NCBI RefSeq assembly: GCF_964204645.1
Contig: NC_134035.1
Span: forward strand, 4,340,501 to 4,404,500
Length of the DNA: 64,000 nucleotides
Direction of reading: 5' to 3'
Source of the DNA: Tubulanus polymorphus
Taxonomy: Eukaryota > Nemertea > Palaeonemertea > Tubulaniformes > Tubulanidae
This document shows, in pieces, positions 47,890 to 58,892 of the stretch. How positions within the stretch are numbered: the first letter of the stretch is position 1; each line of letters begins with the position of its first letter. The position numbers were made by a program, and so were the translations under genes. Under the pieces are notes generated by a model. It had not been told where the DNA came from and searched no databases. It was given only the letters and a program-made list of their open reading frames with translations.

Positions 47890-49927
47890 ATTCTTGGGAC
47901 CAGTGGGAGGTTGTCTGCAGCAGGCAGCAACCCACTGGTCCGACCTCTTTGGAGACGGTTGGCCCTCCCGGGTCGTCTCTCGGGGCTACCGTCTCCGTTT
48001 CCTAAGGCGACCGCGCCTGATGAGGTCACCTCCCGACATGCGGCCAAAACCAGGTCTGGAGGCCTTAATCTCTCCGGCTCTCAAGGAACTGGCAGAGAAG
48101 GGAGCGATAGAACCAGTTTGCAACGAAACTTCTCCCGGCTGGTTTTCTCGAATATTCATGGTACCAAAGGCCACAGGGGGTCAACGGACAGTGATAGATC
48201 TGTCATCCCTCAATCGGCACCTAGACATTCCAAGGTTCCGGATGACCAAGCCCAAGGACGTGATTCAAGGGCTCCGTCCGGGTCAATGGGCGGCTTCATT
48301 GGACCTGAAGGATGCTTACTTTCAGGTTCCAATTCACCCAAAATCTCGGCGATTTCTCAGGATAAAGTGGAAAGGCCGCCAGTTCCAATTCAGGTCTCTT
48401 CCATTTGGCCTCAGTACGGCCCCGTGGGTTTTCACCAAGTTGGTCAAGTCAGTTCAGAAGGTACTTCAGTCAAGGGGTGTTCGACTGTTCGTTTACCTCG
48501 ACGACTGGTTAATAGTCGCGAATTCGGCTCAGGAATGTCGGGAGGCAATGACCTCAGTCTTGGACTTAGTCCATCAGCTAGGGTTCCGCGTAAACAGGGA
48601 AAAATCTCAGTTGACGCCGGCCCAACAGTTCACTTATCTCGGCATGGACTTCGATCTCCGAATCGGCAAAGTCTTTCCGTCTATGGTTCGAGTGGCCAAA
48701 CTTCAAGAAGCTGTAGCGGGAGTGTCCACAACCCCGAGAACAGCTCGTTACTGGTCACGGCTTCTAGGCTCCATCAGCTCCATGGGTCTGGTGGTGCCCT
48801 TAGGCCGCCTCAGAAGCAGGCGCTTGCAACAATATTGGAAGGTCTTCTGGTCTCAGTCGAAGGGCAACTGGGAGGCCTTGATTCCCGTACCTCCAACCGA
48901 TCTAAGTCCGGATCTTCAGTGGTGGGCGGCCACTACGAATCTTCGGCTCGGGGTGTCACTAGCCCCGTTAGAGGCTCCAGTTCGTGTATTCACGGATGCC
49001 AGTCACCAAGGTTGGGGGGCACATCTGGAGAACCGAGTCAAAGCCGGGAAATGGTCTCGCTACGAGGCCACCAACCACATAAATTTCCTAGAAATGCTGG
49101 CCGTGTGGAAGGCCCTGAAGTTCTTTCACAGGAGAGTGGAGGGCCACCACGTTTGGTTAGCCACGGACAATTCAACAGTGAGGGCTTACCTTCAGAACCA
49201 AGGGGGCACTCACTCAGAAACCCTCACAGGTCTGTCGGCCAAAATTCTTCTTTGGTGCCAGACAAAGGGCGTGTCCCTGACTGTGGCACATTTAGCAGGG
49301 AAAAGGAACGTGATGGCCGATGCTCTGTCTCGTCGAGGTCAGGCTATTGCAACAGAATGGGTTCTCCACCAAGAAGTAGTCGATCGGGTTCGGGGCATTT
49401 TTGGCAATCCGCTGCTGGATCTGTTTGCCACCCGGTTCAATCGGAGGTGTCCTCTGTTTGTGTCCCCGTTTCCAGACGCGGAAGCGTGGGGGGTCGATGC
49501 CTTCTCTCTGGACTGGTCAGGGATGCATGCGTATGCGTTCCCGCCCACACCAGTCCTGCCGCGCCTACTGGATCAAATAGAGAGATCAGTCAATTGCAAC
49601 ATAGTTCTGGTAGCACCATGTTGGCCGGCTCAGAAATGGTTCCTACCACTTCTCAACCTACTGTGCGACAACCCCAGGATTCTTCCGAATTTCCCATCGC
49701 TTCTGTCTCAGGGGATCTTTCGGCATCATCCAAACAGCCAGTGGTTAAATCTGCTCGCCTGGCCATTGTCCAGCGATCCTTGTCAGCTTCAGGCTTTTCA
49801 GAACAGGCTGCCTCCTTTATCGCAGGATCTAAGCGGCCATCAACAAGTACCATTTACGATGCCAAATGGAGTCATTTTGCGGATTGGTGTGCTGCAGGGG
49901 AAATTGATCCATGCTCACCCTCTGTAG
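47756..49927 (+). CDS. pol: DIRS reverse transcriptase / RNase H / methyltransferase-like polyprotein
   Basis: Copies the element RNA into DNA. 723 residues from ATG 47756. The RT domain is about 120-310, with IDLSSLN, SLDLKDAYF, SLPFGL and the catalytic YLDD at 247-250. RNase H is about 410-530, with FTDAS (D414), an NFLEML Glu, ATDNS (D471) and MADALSR. Residues 550-640 (LDLFATRFN, VDAFSLDW, YAFPP, APCWP) correspond to the conserved region after RNase H in DIRS elements that has been described as a methyltransferase-like domain; enzymatic activity is not evident from this sequence. It overlaps gag upstream and the recombinase ORF for its last ~310 nt, in a different frame. Confidence 0.95.
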   Translation: MPVGELARDFNNRVKPRPVVTVPVRIEARGRLQKGALPFGKTRNEFLGPVGGCLQQAATHWSDLFGDGWPSRVVSRGYRLRFLRRPRLMRSPPDMRPKPGLEALISPALKELAEKGAIEPVCNETSPGWFSRIFMVPKATGGQRTVIDLSSLNRHLDIPRFRMTKPKDVIQGLRPGQWAASLDLKDAYFQVPIHPKSRRFLRIKWKGRQFQFRSLPFGLSTAPWVFTKLVKSVQKVLQSRGVRLFVYLDDWLIVANSAQECREAMTSVLDLVHQLGFRVNREKSQLTPAQQFTYLGMDFDLRIGKVFPSMVRVAKLQEAVAGVSTTPRTARYWSRLLGSISSMGLVVPLGRLRSRRLQQYWKVFWSQSKGNWEALIPVPPTDLSPDLQWWAATTNLRLGVSLAPLEAPVRVFTDASHQGWGAHLENRVKAGKWSRYEATNHINFLEMLAVWKALKFFHRRVEGHHVWLATDNSTVRAYLQNQGGTHSETLTGLSAKILLWCQTKGVSLTVAHLAGKRNVMADALSRRGQAIATEWVLHQEVVDRVRGIFGNPLLDLFATRFNRRCPLFVSPFPDAEAWGVDAFSLDWSGMHAYAFPPTPVLPRLLDQIERSVNCNIVLVAPCWPAQKWFLPLLNLLCDNPRILPNFPSLLSQGIFRHHPNSQWLNLLAWPLSSDPCQLQAFQNRLPPLSQDLSGHQQVPFTMPNGVILRIGVLQGKLIHAHPL

Positions 49928-50838
49928 CTCAATTGGCAGATTTTTTACTGCACCTATTTGTAGCAAAAGGTTTACAGGTCATAACTATTAAAGGTTACCG
50001 CTCCGCGATTTCTCATACATTGCGTGCTTCTGGATGGCCAAATGTAGCAGGGGATCATCGGATATCCCAGCTGGTTGCTGGGTTTTCTATTTCCCGGCCT
50101 CGGGTAACAAGGACAGTTCCACCATGGGATCTGTCTGTAATTTTGAAGAAGTTAATGGAGGCTCCATTTGAACCTCTTTCGGCAGCGTCTTTTGCAAATT
50201 TGTCAAAAAAGACTGTATATTTGCTGTTCTTGGCTTGCTCGGCCCGTCGCTCTGAGATTCATGCGCTTTCAGTCCGACAAGGTCACATTGTCTTTGGGCC
50301 AGCGAATGAATTTGTTTCGCTGCGGCCTGCTTTGGAATTTTTGGCAAAGAACCAACGACCAGGCTCGGTTGGGCGTCAATGGCGAATTGAAGCCCTAAAA
50401 CATCGAGTGGAACCGGGCATCCCGGACAGGACTTTATGTCCTGTGCGGGCGTTGTGTTTCTATTTAGATCGCTCTGCTTCACGGAGGGGTTCACGGGAGC
50501 GGTTATTTATTCCGCTGCTGGATCACCTAAAGGGTGATATTTCGCGGGACACAGTAGCCCGATGGGTCTCTTCAATGATCAAGGACATTTTATTGAAGGA
50601 GAATCTTTCCTCGGAGGGAGTCGTTTCTCATCAAGTGAGGTCTATGGCTACTTCCTGCGCAGCCTTTTCGGGTGCTCCGTTGGAGGAAGTCTGTCGGGCC
50701 GCCTTTTGGAATTCACCGTCGACATTCACGTCATTTTATTTACGGGATGTTTCAGGCCAGTTAGGCTCATTAGCTTCACTTGGTCCTGTTGTCATGGCTC
50801 AAGGTGTCCGTTCTTTCCGATCGGACCCTTTAGTGTAG
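49618..50838 (+). CDS. YR: DIRS tyrosine recombinase
   Basis: Site-specific recombinase thought to integrate the circular DNA copy, replacing the DDE integrase of LTR elements. The chosen start, ATG 49618, gives 406 residues; the open frame itself reaches upstream to 47911 but there it is antiparallel in frame to RT. An N-terminal SAM-like core-binding region is at about 65-165 (IKGYRSAISH). The catalytic residues are R210 (ACSARRSEI), H338-x-x-R341 (HQVRS), W364 and Y374 (FYLRD). All key residues are present. Confidence 0.93.
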   Translation: MLAGSEMVPTTSQPTVRQPQDSSEFPIASVSGDLSASSKQPVVKSARLAIVQRSLSASGFSEQAASFIAGSKRPSTSTIYDAKWSHFADWCAAGEIDPCSPSVAQLADFLLHLFVAKGLQVITIKGYRSAISHTLRASGWPNVAGDHRISQLVAGFSISRPRVTRTVPPWDLSVILKKLMEAPFEPLSAASFANLSKKTVYLLFLACSARRSEIHALSVRQGHIVFGPANEFVSLRPALEFLAKNQRPGSVGRQWRIEALKHRVEPGIPDRTLCPVRALCFYLDRSASRRGSRERLFIPLLDHLKGDISRDTVARWVSSMIKDILLKENLSSEGVVSHQVRSMATSCAAFSGAPLEEVCRAAFWNSPSTFTSFYLRDVSGQLGSLASLGPVVMAQGVRSFRSDPLV

Positions 50839-51097
50839 AATATTTATGTAGCATTATCAGGATCACAGGGGGTGTATCCTTGTACATAGTTTGGGCTCAT
50901 ATCTGCAAGTATTAATTTCGCAAAATTCTGGGGGGGGCTCCTGAGCTGGACGGACTCACTGTGGCCAACCGGTCTTCCCTGTGCTACAGTGCTCCTTCCG
51001 TGCTTGGGTAAGTGCTCTCTTTTTCCCTCTTACCTTGCGTTTGAGCGGTGGTTTTTCTATCTACCTTTCCCACCATCCTTGTGCTAGGCTAGTCTAG

Positions 51098-51194
51098 CAA
51101 AAACCATAGGAAAGGGTACAGTACTCGATGGAAATATTACAATTTTTGGAACTAAAATTTGTATTTCCGAGTAGTACTTACCCTTTCCTATGGT
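51098..51194 (+). repeat. DIRS internal complementary region
   Basis: 51098-51135 is the complement of the left outer end and 51136-51194 is the complement of the right outer end, joined at GGAAAT|ATTACAA. In the accepted model this acts as a splint to complete and circularise the element. Confidence 0.93.
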
Positions 51195-51256
51195 GGGAAT
51201 CCCGCCCACCTGCCCCGCATAGCTGTTTTTTTTTTTTTTTTTGCGTCTGCTATGAC

Positions 51257-51421
51257 GAAAAAAGATGGCGGATTTCGCCGGTGGCTAAATGCAATACCGC
51301 AGGGCCGGGTCGTATAGAAAAACCATTGGCGATAAATCCAAATTTAGAAAATATTGGCAAAAACCATAGGAAAGGGTAAGTACTACTCGGAAATACAAAT
51401 TTTAGTTCCAAAAATTGTAAT
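51257..51421 (+). repeat. DIRS right inverted terminal repeat
   Basis: Inverted copy of 45237-45375, with about 26 extra outer bases ending TTGTAAT. Confidence 0.93.
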
Positions 51422-51471
51422 TTTTCGTGTGGTGAATATCGGTGATCACTTGATCAATCAACGCCGAAACG

Positions 51472-51772
51472 TGCGAGCGTTGTGTGGGCGAGTGGTTAGA
51501 GCGTTCGACTCCGGGAAACAAGGTTGTGGTTCGAATCCCGTACATTACCGCGTAGTGTCCTCGGGCAAAGATACTTATCCTTATTGCCTCTCTCCTACCA
51601 GGAGTAAATGGGTACCTGGCCTGATAGATGTCTCCTGAGCGCCTCCAGCAGCTGCTCGGATGTTGCTTCTCCCCAGGGAGAGATGACTGATACATTGAAT
51701 AGAGTTATAGGCTGGGGGTAATAATACCAAATTTGGAGCGCATTCGAACTCTGGTTTGGATATACTTTATAT
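51472..51772 (+). mobile_element. tRNA-derived SINE, copy 2
   Basis: A-box TGGGCGAGTGG and a perfect B-box GGTTCGAATCC 42 bp downstream. The body and tail match 30617-30903. It lies 50 bp beyond the DIRS right end. Confidence 0.88.
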
Positions 51773-52302
51773 CTTATCCGCATTTTCCTTCGACTCTTTT
51801 GCGGAATCATTTGTTTAGGTTTCACTCGTGTTTTAACCGATTAAATGATAGACTAATTCATTGACAACCAACAAACACAATGTTTTGTAGTTTCTTGATA
51901 CAAGGGTGAATCGGTCACATTCTATTATTATTTTAACTCAAACGACCATTAGAATGATGATCAAAGCGTCTCCGATTTCTATCAGTCACGAGTATATTAA
52001 TCAACGGTAGTTTTGTTCAAGGCGTTTCTTAATTGCTCGCTTAACGCTACTGATAGGGATTGTTCTTCATCCGCATGATCTTCAGAACTGACGGAAGTTT
52101 TTCCGGAATGATTTCGGAATTGGTAATCATAATCAGACCAAGCTGTAACCTCATCGTTCTTCGTGATATTGTCAATCCAAGGGACTCATAGCTATTACTG
52201 CCCGGCCCGGATATTGGGCTGAGTAACGGGTAGCATTTCAGGTCTACGTTGCTCCCCTCTAACCAACCAGAAGTTGTTGGAGATGCCAATACTGACGAGA
52301 AC
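51773..52302. other. Non-coding stretch
   Basis: No gene or repeat was recognised. Confidence 0.4.
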
Positions 52303-55300
52303 TCTCCGCACCTCTCCCAGTGTCACCCCTCTCCCCACCTCTCTCAGTTTCACCCCTCTCCGCACCTCTCTCAGTGTCACCCCTCTCCGCACCTCTCCCA
52401 GTGTCACCCCTCTCCCCACCTCTCTCAGTTTCACCCCTCTCCGCACCTCTCCCAGTGTCACCCCTCTCCCCACCTCTCTCAGTTTCACCCCTCTCCGCAC
52501 CTCTCTCAGTGTCACCCCTCTCCCCACCTCTCTCAGTTTCACCCCTCTCCGCACCTCTCTCAGTGTCACCCCTCTCCGCACCTCTCTCAGTGTCACCCCT
52601 CTCCGCACCTCTCTCAGTTTCACCCCTCTCCGCACCTCTCTCAGCGTCACCCCTCTCCGCACCTCTCTCAGTGTCACCCCTCTCCGCACTTCTCTCAGTT
52701 TCACCCCTCCCCGCACCTCTCCCAGTTTCACCCCTCCCCGCACCTCTCCCAGTGTCACCCCTCTCAGTTTCACCCCTCTCCCCACCTCTCTCAGTTTCAC
52801 CCCTCTCCGCACCTCTCTCAGCGTCACCCCTCTCCGCACCTCTCTCAGTTTCACCCCTCTCCGCACCTCTCTCAGTTTCACCCCTCTCCGCACCTCTCCC
52901 AGTGTCACCCCTCTCCGCACCTCTCTCAGCGTCACCCCTCTCCGCACCTCTCTCAGCATCACCCCTCTCCGCACCTCTCTCAGTTTCACCCCTCTCCGCA
53001 CCTCTCCCAGTGTCACCCCTCTCCGCACCTCTCTCAGCGTCACCCCTCTCCGCACCTCTCTCAGTGTCACCCCTCTCCGCACCTCTCTCAGTTTCACCCC
53101 TCTCCGCACCTCTCTCAGCGTCACCCCTCTCCGCACCTCTCTCAGTGTCACCCCTCTCCGCACCTCTCTCAGTTTCACCCCTCTCCGCACCTCTCTCAGT
53201 TTCACCCCTCTCCGCACCTCTCCCAGTGTCACCCCTCTCCGCACCTCTCTCAGTGTCACCCCTCTCCGCACCTCTCTCAGTTTCACCCCTCTCCGCACCT
53301 CTCTCAGTGTCACCCCTCTCCCCACCTCTCTCAGTTTCACCCCTCTCCGCACCTCTCTCAGTGTCACCTCTCTCCGCACCTCTCTCAGTGTCACCCCTCT
53401 CCGCACCTCTCTCAGTTTCACCCCTCTCCGCACCTCTCTCAGTTTCACCCCTCTCCGCACCTCTCCCAGTGTCACCCCTCTCCGCACCTCTCTCAGTGTC
53501 ACCCCTCTCCGCACCTCTCTCAGCGTCACCCCTCTCCGCACCTCTCTCAGTTTCACCCCTCTCCGCACCTCTCTCAGTGTCACCCCTCTCCGCACCTCTC
53601 TCAGTGTCACCCCTCCCCGCACCTCTCTCAGTGTCACCCCTCTCCGCACTTCTCCCAGTGTCACCCCTCTCCCCACCTCTCTCAGTTTCACCCCTCTCCG
53701 CACCTCTCTCAGCGTCACCCCTCTCCGCACCTCTCTCAGCGTCACCCCTCTCCGCACCTCTCTCAGTGTCACCCCTCTCCGCACCTCTCTCAGTTTCACC
53801 CCTCTCCGCACCTCTCTCAGTGTCACCCCTCCCCGCACCTCTCTCAGTTTCACCCCTCTCCGCACCTCTCCCAGTGTCACCCCTCTCCGCACCTCTCTCA
53901 GTGTCACCCCTCTCCGCACCTCTCTCAGCGTCACCCCTCTCCGCACCTCTCTCAGTTTCACCCCTCTCCGCACCTCTCTCAGTGTCACCCCTCTCCGCAC
54001 CTCTCTCAGTGTCACCCCTCCCCGCACCTCTCTCAGTGTCACCCCTCTCCGCACTTCTCCCAGTGTCATCCCTCTCCCCACCTCTCTCAGTGTCACCCCT
54101 CTCCGCACTTCTCTCAGTGTCACCTCTCTCCGCACCTCTCTCAGTGTCACCCCTCTCCGCACCTCTCTCAGTTTCACCCCTCTCCGCACCTCTCTCAGTG
54201 TCACCTCTCTCCGCACCTCTCTCAGTGTCACCCCTCTCCGCACCTCTCTCAGTTTCACCCCTCTCCGCACCTCTCTCAGTTTCACCCCTCTCCGCACCTC
54301 TCCCAGTGTCACCCCTCTCCGCACCTCTCTCAGTGTCACCCCTCTCCGCACCTCTCTCAGCGTCACCCCTCTCCGCACCTCTCTCAGTTTCACCCCTCTC
54401 CGCACCTCTCTCAGTGTCACCCCTCTCCGCACCTCTCTCAGTGTCACCCCTCCCCGCACCTCTCTCAGTGTCACCCCTCTCCGCACTTCTCCCAGTGTCA
54501 CCCCTCTCCCCACCTCTCTCAGTTTCACCCCTCTCCGCACCTCTCTCAGCGTCACCCCTCTCCGCACCTCTCTCAGCGTCACCCCTCTCCGCACCTCTCT
54601 CAGTGTCACCCCTCTCCGCACTTCTCTCAGTTTCACCCCTCCCCGCACCTCTCCCAGTTTCACCCCTCCCCGCACCTCTCTCAGTGTCACCCCTCTCCGC
54701 ACCTCTCCCAGTTTCACCCCTCCCCGCACCTCTCCCAGTGTCACCCCTCTCCGCACCTCTCTCAGTTTCACCCCTCTCCGCACCTCTCCCAGTGTCACCC
54801 CTCTCCACACCTCTCCGCACCTCTCTCAGTTTCACCCCTCTCCGCACCTCTCCCAGTGTCACCCCTCTCCGCACCTCTCTCAGTGTCACCCCTCTCCGCA
54901 CCTCTCTCAGCGTCACCCCTCTCCGCACCTCTCTCAGTTTCACCCCTCTCCGCACCTCTCTCAGTGTCACCCCTCTCCGCACTTCTCTCAGTTTCACCCC
55001 TCCCCGCACCTCTCCCAGTTTCACCCCTCCCCGCACCTCTCCCAGTGTCACCCCTCTCAGTTTCACCCCTCCCCGCACCTCTCCCAGTTTCACCCCTCCC
55101 CGCACCTCTCCCAGTGTCACCCCTCTCCGCACCTCTCTCAGCGTCACCCCTCCGCACCTCTCTCAGCGTCATCCCTCTCCGCACTTCTCTCAGTTTCACC
55201 CCTCCCCGCACCTCTCCCAGTGTCACCCCTCTCCGCACCTCTCCCAGTTTCACCCCTCCCCGCACCTCTCCCAGTGTCACCCCTCTCCGCACCTCTCAGT

Positions 55301-55380
55301 GTCACACCTCTCAGCACCTCTCTCTCTCATCCCTCTCCGCACTTCTCTCAGTTTCACCCCTCCCCGCACCTCTACGCACC
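52303..55380. repeat. 27-bp tandem array, ~3.1 kb, higher-order structure
   Basis: About 113 copies of a 27-bp pyrimidine-rich unit (CACCTCTCTCAGTGTCACCC core), with a few truncated units near both ends. Variant positions (GTGT/GTTT/GCGT; CTCTCC/CTCCCC) form blocks that recur: the rare variant GTGTCACCTCTC is at 53361, 54117 and 54198, offsets of 28 and 31 units, and a run of about 16 variants repeats after the first and last. Because 27 is divisible by 3 and the unit has no stop in any frame, ORFs of 871-1045 codons appear on both strands (HLSQCHPSP, SAPLSVSPL, RTSLSVTPL on plus). Nothing supports translation. Confidence 0.95.
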
Positions 55381-55565
55381 TGGTAGATTTTGATAAAAGA
55401 CCTGGCCACTAACAGAGATGTCACTTCCATCCCTCTTCCCAACCAGGAGATGTACAGTTGAAATTTTCTTACTTAGACAATAGGATCATTCAATATAATA
55501 TCAATTGGTGATCTAATGGGGTACCACTACACTCGGTTATACATAGTGAAAATGTGTTTATTTTG

Positions 55566-55606
<41 letters not shown>

Positions 55607-56329
55607 TATTATTATTATCATTATTATCGTTAATTTATTGCGCTGATTTTGTATGATATATGATGAAAATGAAATTATTGTTATTATTGTTAACTTTGAA
55701 CTGGACCTATTGGCTCCGATAATGGAAATGTTGTCTAACGAGTCGTCACATAGATATAAGATTAACATTCCCAATGAGTGTATGGTATAGTTTTACTGGA
55801 AATTGGTTCACTAATGAGAAACGTTGATTGAGATTAAATTGAAAAAACGAAGAAAATGAAGCGAGTAACCACTGGCGAACCTGGTGGATCCTCGCCTGCC
55901 ATACATGCAATCCACAATTGCCACTGTAGCGGTGCCGGTACCCTATAGGGGAAGCGAAGTAGATATATGAACTTAACAATGTCGTTAACGTGAGAATAGT
56001 TCCAACATTTTCATCCAGTTCGCTTTTCACGCATCGTTCGTCATTGAATATTTAATCGGGAAAGATCCAATTTGTTCGGTCTGTAATGGCCCTACGCGGG
56101 CAATGTTTACCAATGTTTTCCACCGTGGTGGGATTATACTTGATTTATGTATACATGTTAATCGCATTCATCGCTTTCAGAGAATTTTTGCTGCTGCTGA
56201 TATATAGCAGGGGGGTGTAACTGAATGTGTCTGTGACTTGATGGGGACAAAAAAACAATATTTGTGCCGGACGCTGCCTTGTTATTGACCCCTTCCTCAG
56301 TTACATACCTAGCAGGGATGATGGTAACA
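55381..56329. other. Non-coding stretch with AAT microsatellite
   Basis: (AAT)n/(ATT)n at 55566-55630. No gene was recognised. Confidence 0.5.
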
Positions 56330-56990
56330 TGAGACTGCCAAGTTCCTCCCTCGCAGGGATTTGAACCTGATGGCACCATGAGACTGCCGTGTTCCCCCCT
56401 CGCAGGAATTAGAATCTGCTGGCATTGTGAGACTCTGCCATTAAGATTTGAACCTGTTGGCATCTTAAGACTCACTCATTGGGATTTGAACCTGACGCCA
56501 CCATGAGACTGCCACGTTCCTCCCTTGCTGGATTTGAACCTGATGGCATTGTGAGACTGCCATGTTCCTCCCTCACAGGGATTTGATCCTGATGGCATCA
56601 TGAGACTGCCATGTTCCTCCCTCACAGGGACCTGAACCTGATGGCATCTCGAGACTGCCATGTTCCTCCCTAACAGGGATGATGGTATCATGAGACTGCC
56701 ATGTTCCTCCCTCGCAGGAATTAGAATCTGCTGGCATTGTGAGACTCTGCCATGTTTCTTATCGAATTTGAACCTGTTGGCATCTTAAGACTCTGCCACA
56801 TTCCTCACTCATTGGGATTTGAACCTGATGGCACCATGAGACTGCCGCGTTCCTCCCTTGCTGGATATGAACCTTATGGCATTGTGAGATTGCCAGGTTC
56901 CTCCCGCACAGGGATTTGAACCTGTTTGCATTGTGAGATTGCCATGTTCCTCCCTCGTAGGGATTGGAACCAGTTGGCATGGGGAAACTT
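56330..56990 (-). repeat. 49-bp minisatellite carrying a B-box-like motif per unit
   Basis: About 14 units. On the minus strand most read ...CATCAGGTTCAAATCCCTG..., containing GGTTCAAATCC (the pol III B-box consensus). A block of three to four units (56399-56560) recurs about 311 bp downstream. There is no A-box in the unit. It resembles the SINE fragment at 28590-28735. Confidence 0.9.
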
Positions 56991-57137
56991 CAGTGCAGTA
57001 AAAAACCCACGCCAATCCACCTCGCACTATGTCAGGACAGGAAACGGAATTCCTGTTTTAGTTGATACAGCATTTCTCAATTTACCGAAGCTACTTAAAC
57101 TCTCACGTGAATGATGTGACAAATTAGTCGTCACCGA

Positions 57138-57138
<1 letters not shown>

Positions 57139-57176
<38 letters not shown>
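57139..57176. repeat. CTG/CAG microsatellite
   Basis: About 13 uninterrupted GCT triplets, in a non-coding context. Confidence 0.9.
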
Positions 57177-57654
57177 GGTGAATACCGTGAATACCGGGGT
57201 GTCTGTGTAACTACTGCGCAACTACTCGCCAGTCACAGCTCAAAGTGTCAATATAATACGTCTCATTGAAGGCTGTGTAAACAGTGTTTATATTTTATTT
57301 ATCGGCTGAGAAGGGAAGCAGCCGATGGTGTACAGAGAATCGGTATGCGCGGCACGCTGCCGTCTCAGGGGCAGACGTCGTCGCAGATTCGCTGCGAAAA
57401 ATGACCATTGAATGCTCGAAGGAAAGTTGCATCAATAAACTCAAATTTGGGAATTTCGCTTTCATTATATTTTTCACAGATTTGTGCGTACATATCAGCA
57501 ACTTGTATCTTTGAAGGTATTCAGCTGGGTTCTTATCGCAAAGACGTCATCCGGGCCTCATCATCCACTGCGGTTAGAATTAGTTCCCTGCTGTTCTGCG
57601 GAGCGAAACGAGACTTTTGACTTCATCATCTGTCCGTTAATGTGTTTCTTGTGT

Positions 57655-57955
57655 AGGGGATATTGCCGAAACAAGTGGATGGAATCTTTCGAAATTTCAC
57701 GACATGTTGTTGGATCGTGTAGTAAAGAACCTTATCGATTTTGGGGGTTCTACCTTTCAAGATGGCTGACTGGTGGCAATCTTTGTTCTTTAAAATAGCT
57801 ATTTCGGCCAGCGTTCTCGTCTGTAAGATACGGACTAAACTAGTTGATGGAATCTTTTAATATTCTCTATTGTCGGATCATGTAGGGAAGAACGTTATTG
57901 ATGAATTGCGGCTCCACCTTTAAAGATGGCTGACTGGTAGCCGTCTTTTTGTCGA
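57655..57955. repeat. Two-copy tandem duplication, ~145 bp
   Basis: Two diverged copies share GATGGAATCTTT, GTCGGATCATGTAG and AAGATGGCTGACTGGT. Non-coding. Confidence 0.65.
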
Positions 57956-58892
57956 ATCACGTAGACATAACTGTCAAACTGTCAGACCTCTCTGAACTCG
58001 TACAACTCATTTTTTTAATTCCTAATTGTCTCCAACGTTTACCATACGAATCTTTCGATGCATTATTCCGAGACTTTCAAGAAATGAATAATGTATTTCC
58101 TAATAATGCGTATTTGCATATCATAGTATTGACAACATTTTAGAATATCAAGATTTAAAAGCTTTCAAATAAGTGGCATCGGATTATATTTTTTTAGTTT
58201 ACCATGGAGATTTTTTTGGAATACCAGTTCCGCGACGGTGGATTCATAATTCATACGAAGATATACGTCTCGGATTTACACTTTACTTGAAGGGTCGAGT
58301 TACCATGAACGAAATAATGATTTTCGTAAGCGATAGAAAAGCAAAATGAAACGAGTGGCGGAAAAATGTGTCGGATAAATGTCTTAAAACGTTTGACATT
58401 TTCGTTGTGAGGCGACAAGTTCGCCGAGTGCGCACGTAGTTCAGCGTACTTGTCATCAAATTAAGTATCATTAGTCACAATCACACGAGCATTTTTGTCC
58501 CCCCCCCTCCCCCCCGGAACAACTGTTCACACGGGCGCCAAATGATTGCGTTTGAATTGCTAGTGAGCATGGCAGGCTCATTTATAACTTGATACTTTCT
58601 TGATATGAAACTTCGAATAGATTCGGTCATCTCTCAACCCAGGGTGTTCAATAAACGCTGCGAACAAATGACGATCGAATTACGTTGAATGCGAGTGGAA
58701 AGAGTTTAATGGGTATGGCGCGAATGCAATAAGTTGAAAGCTTCCTTCATAATTAATGGAATGGAATCATTGAAAAAGATGCAGTAGTTCATTTTGAGCA
58801 GAGTAACTATTAGCACGTATTGTTGCATGATCACCCAATGTTTGTCGAGACAAGATTCGAAACTGTTTATCCTGCTTGCAGATATGAGCATT

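Larger units (their letters stand above)
45237..51421 (+). mobile_element. DIRS-type tyrosine-recombinase retrotransposon, apparently complete
   Basis: A 6185-bp element with the full DIRS layout: inverted terminal repeats (45237-45375 and 51257-51421), gag, overlapping RT/RNase H/methyltransferase-like ORF, tyrosine recombinase, and an internal complementary region (51098-51194). The ICR is the exact join of the complements of both element ends, which fixes the boundaries as ATTTCC at the left and TTGTAAT at the right. DIRS elements lack integrase and are thought to insert through a circular intermediate by recombinase. There is no target-site duplication beyond a shared AT-rich triplet. All three ORFs are open if the gag intron is accepted, so the copy may be recent. 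Confidence 0.95.

Noticed and set aside
47911-49600. N-terminal 570 codons of the recombinase frame as a protein
   Set aside because: Ser/Gly-rich composition with no domain, and it overlaps a clear RT/RNase H gene in another frame. The recombinase start was placed at 49618.
52195-55412. Five ORFs of 871-1045 codons across the 27-bp array
   Set aside because: Openness follows from a stop-free unit with a length divisible by three; no start context, splice sites or domain supports a protein.
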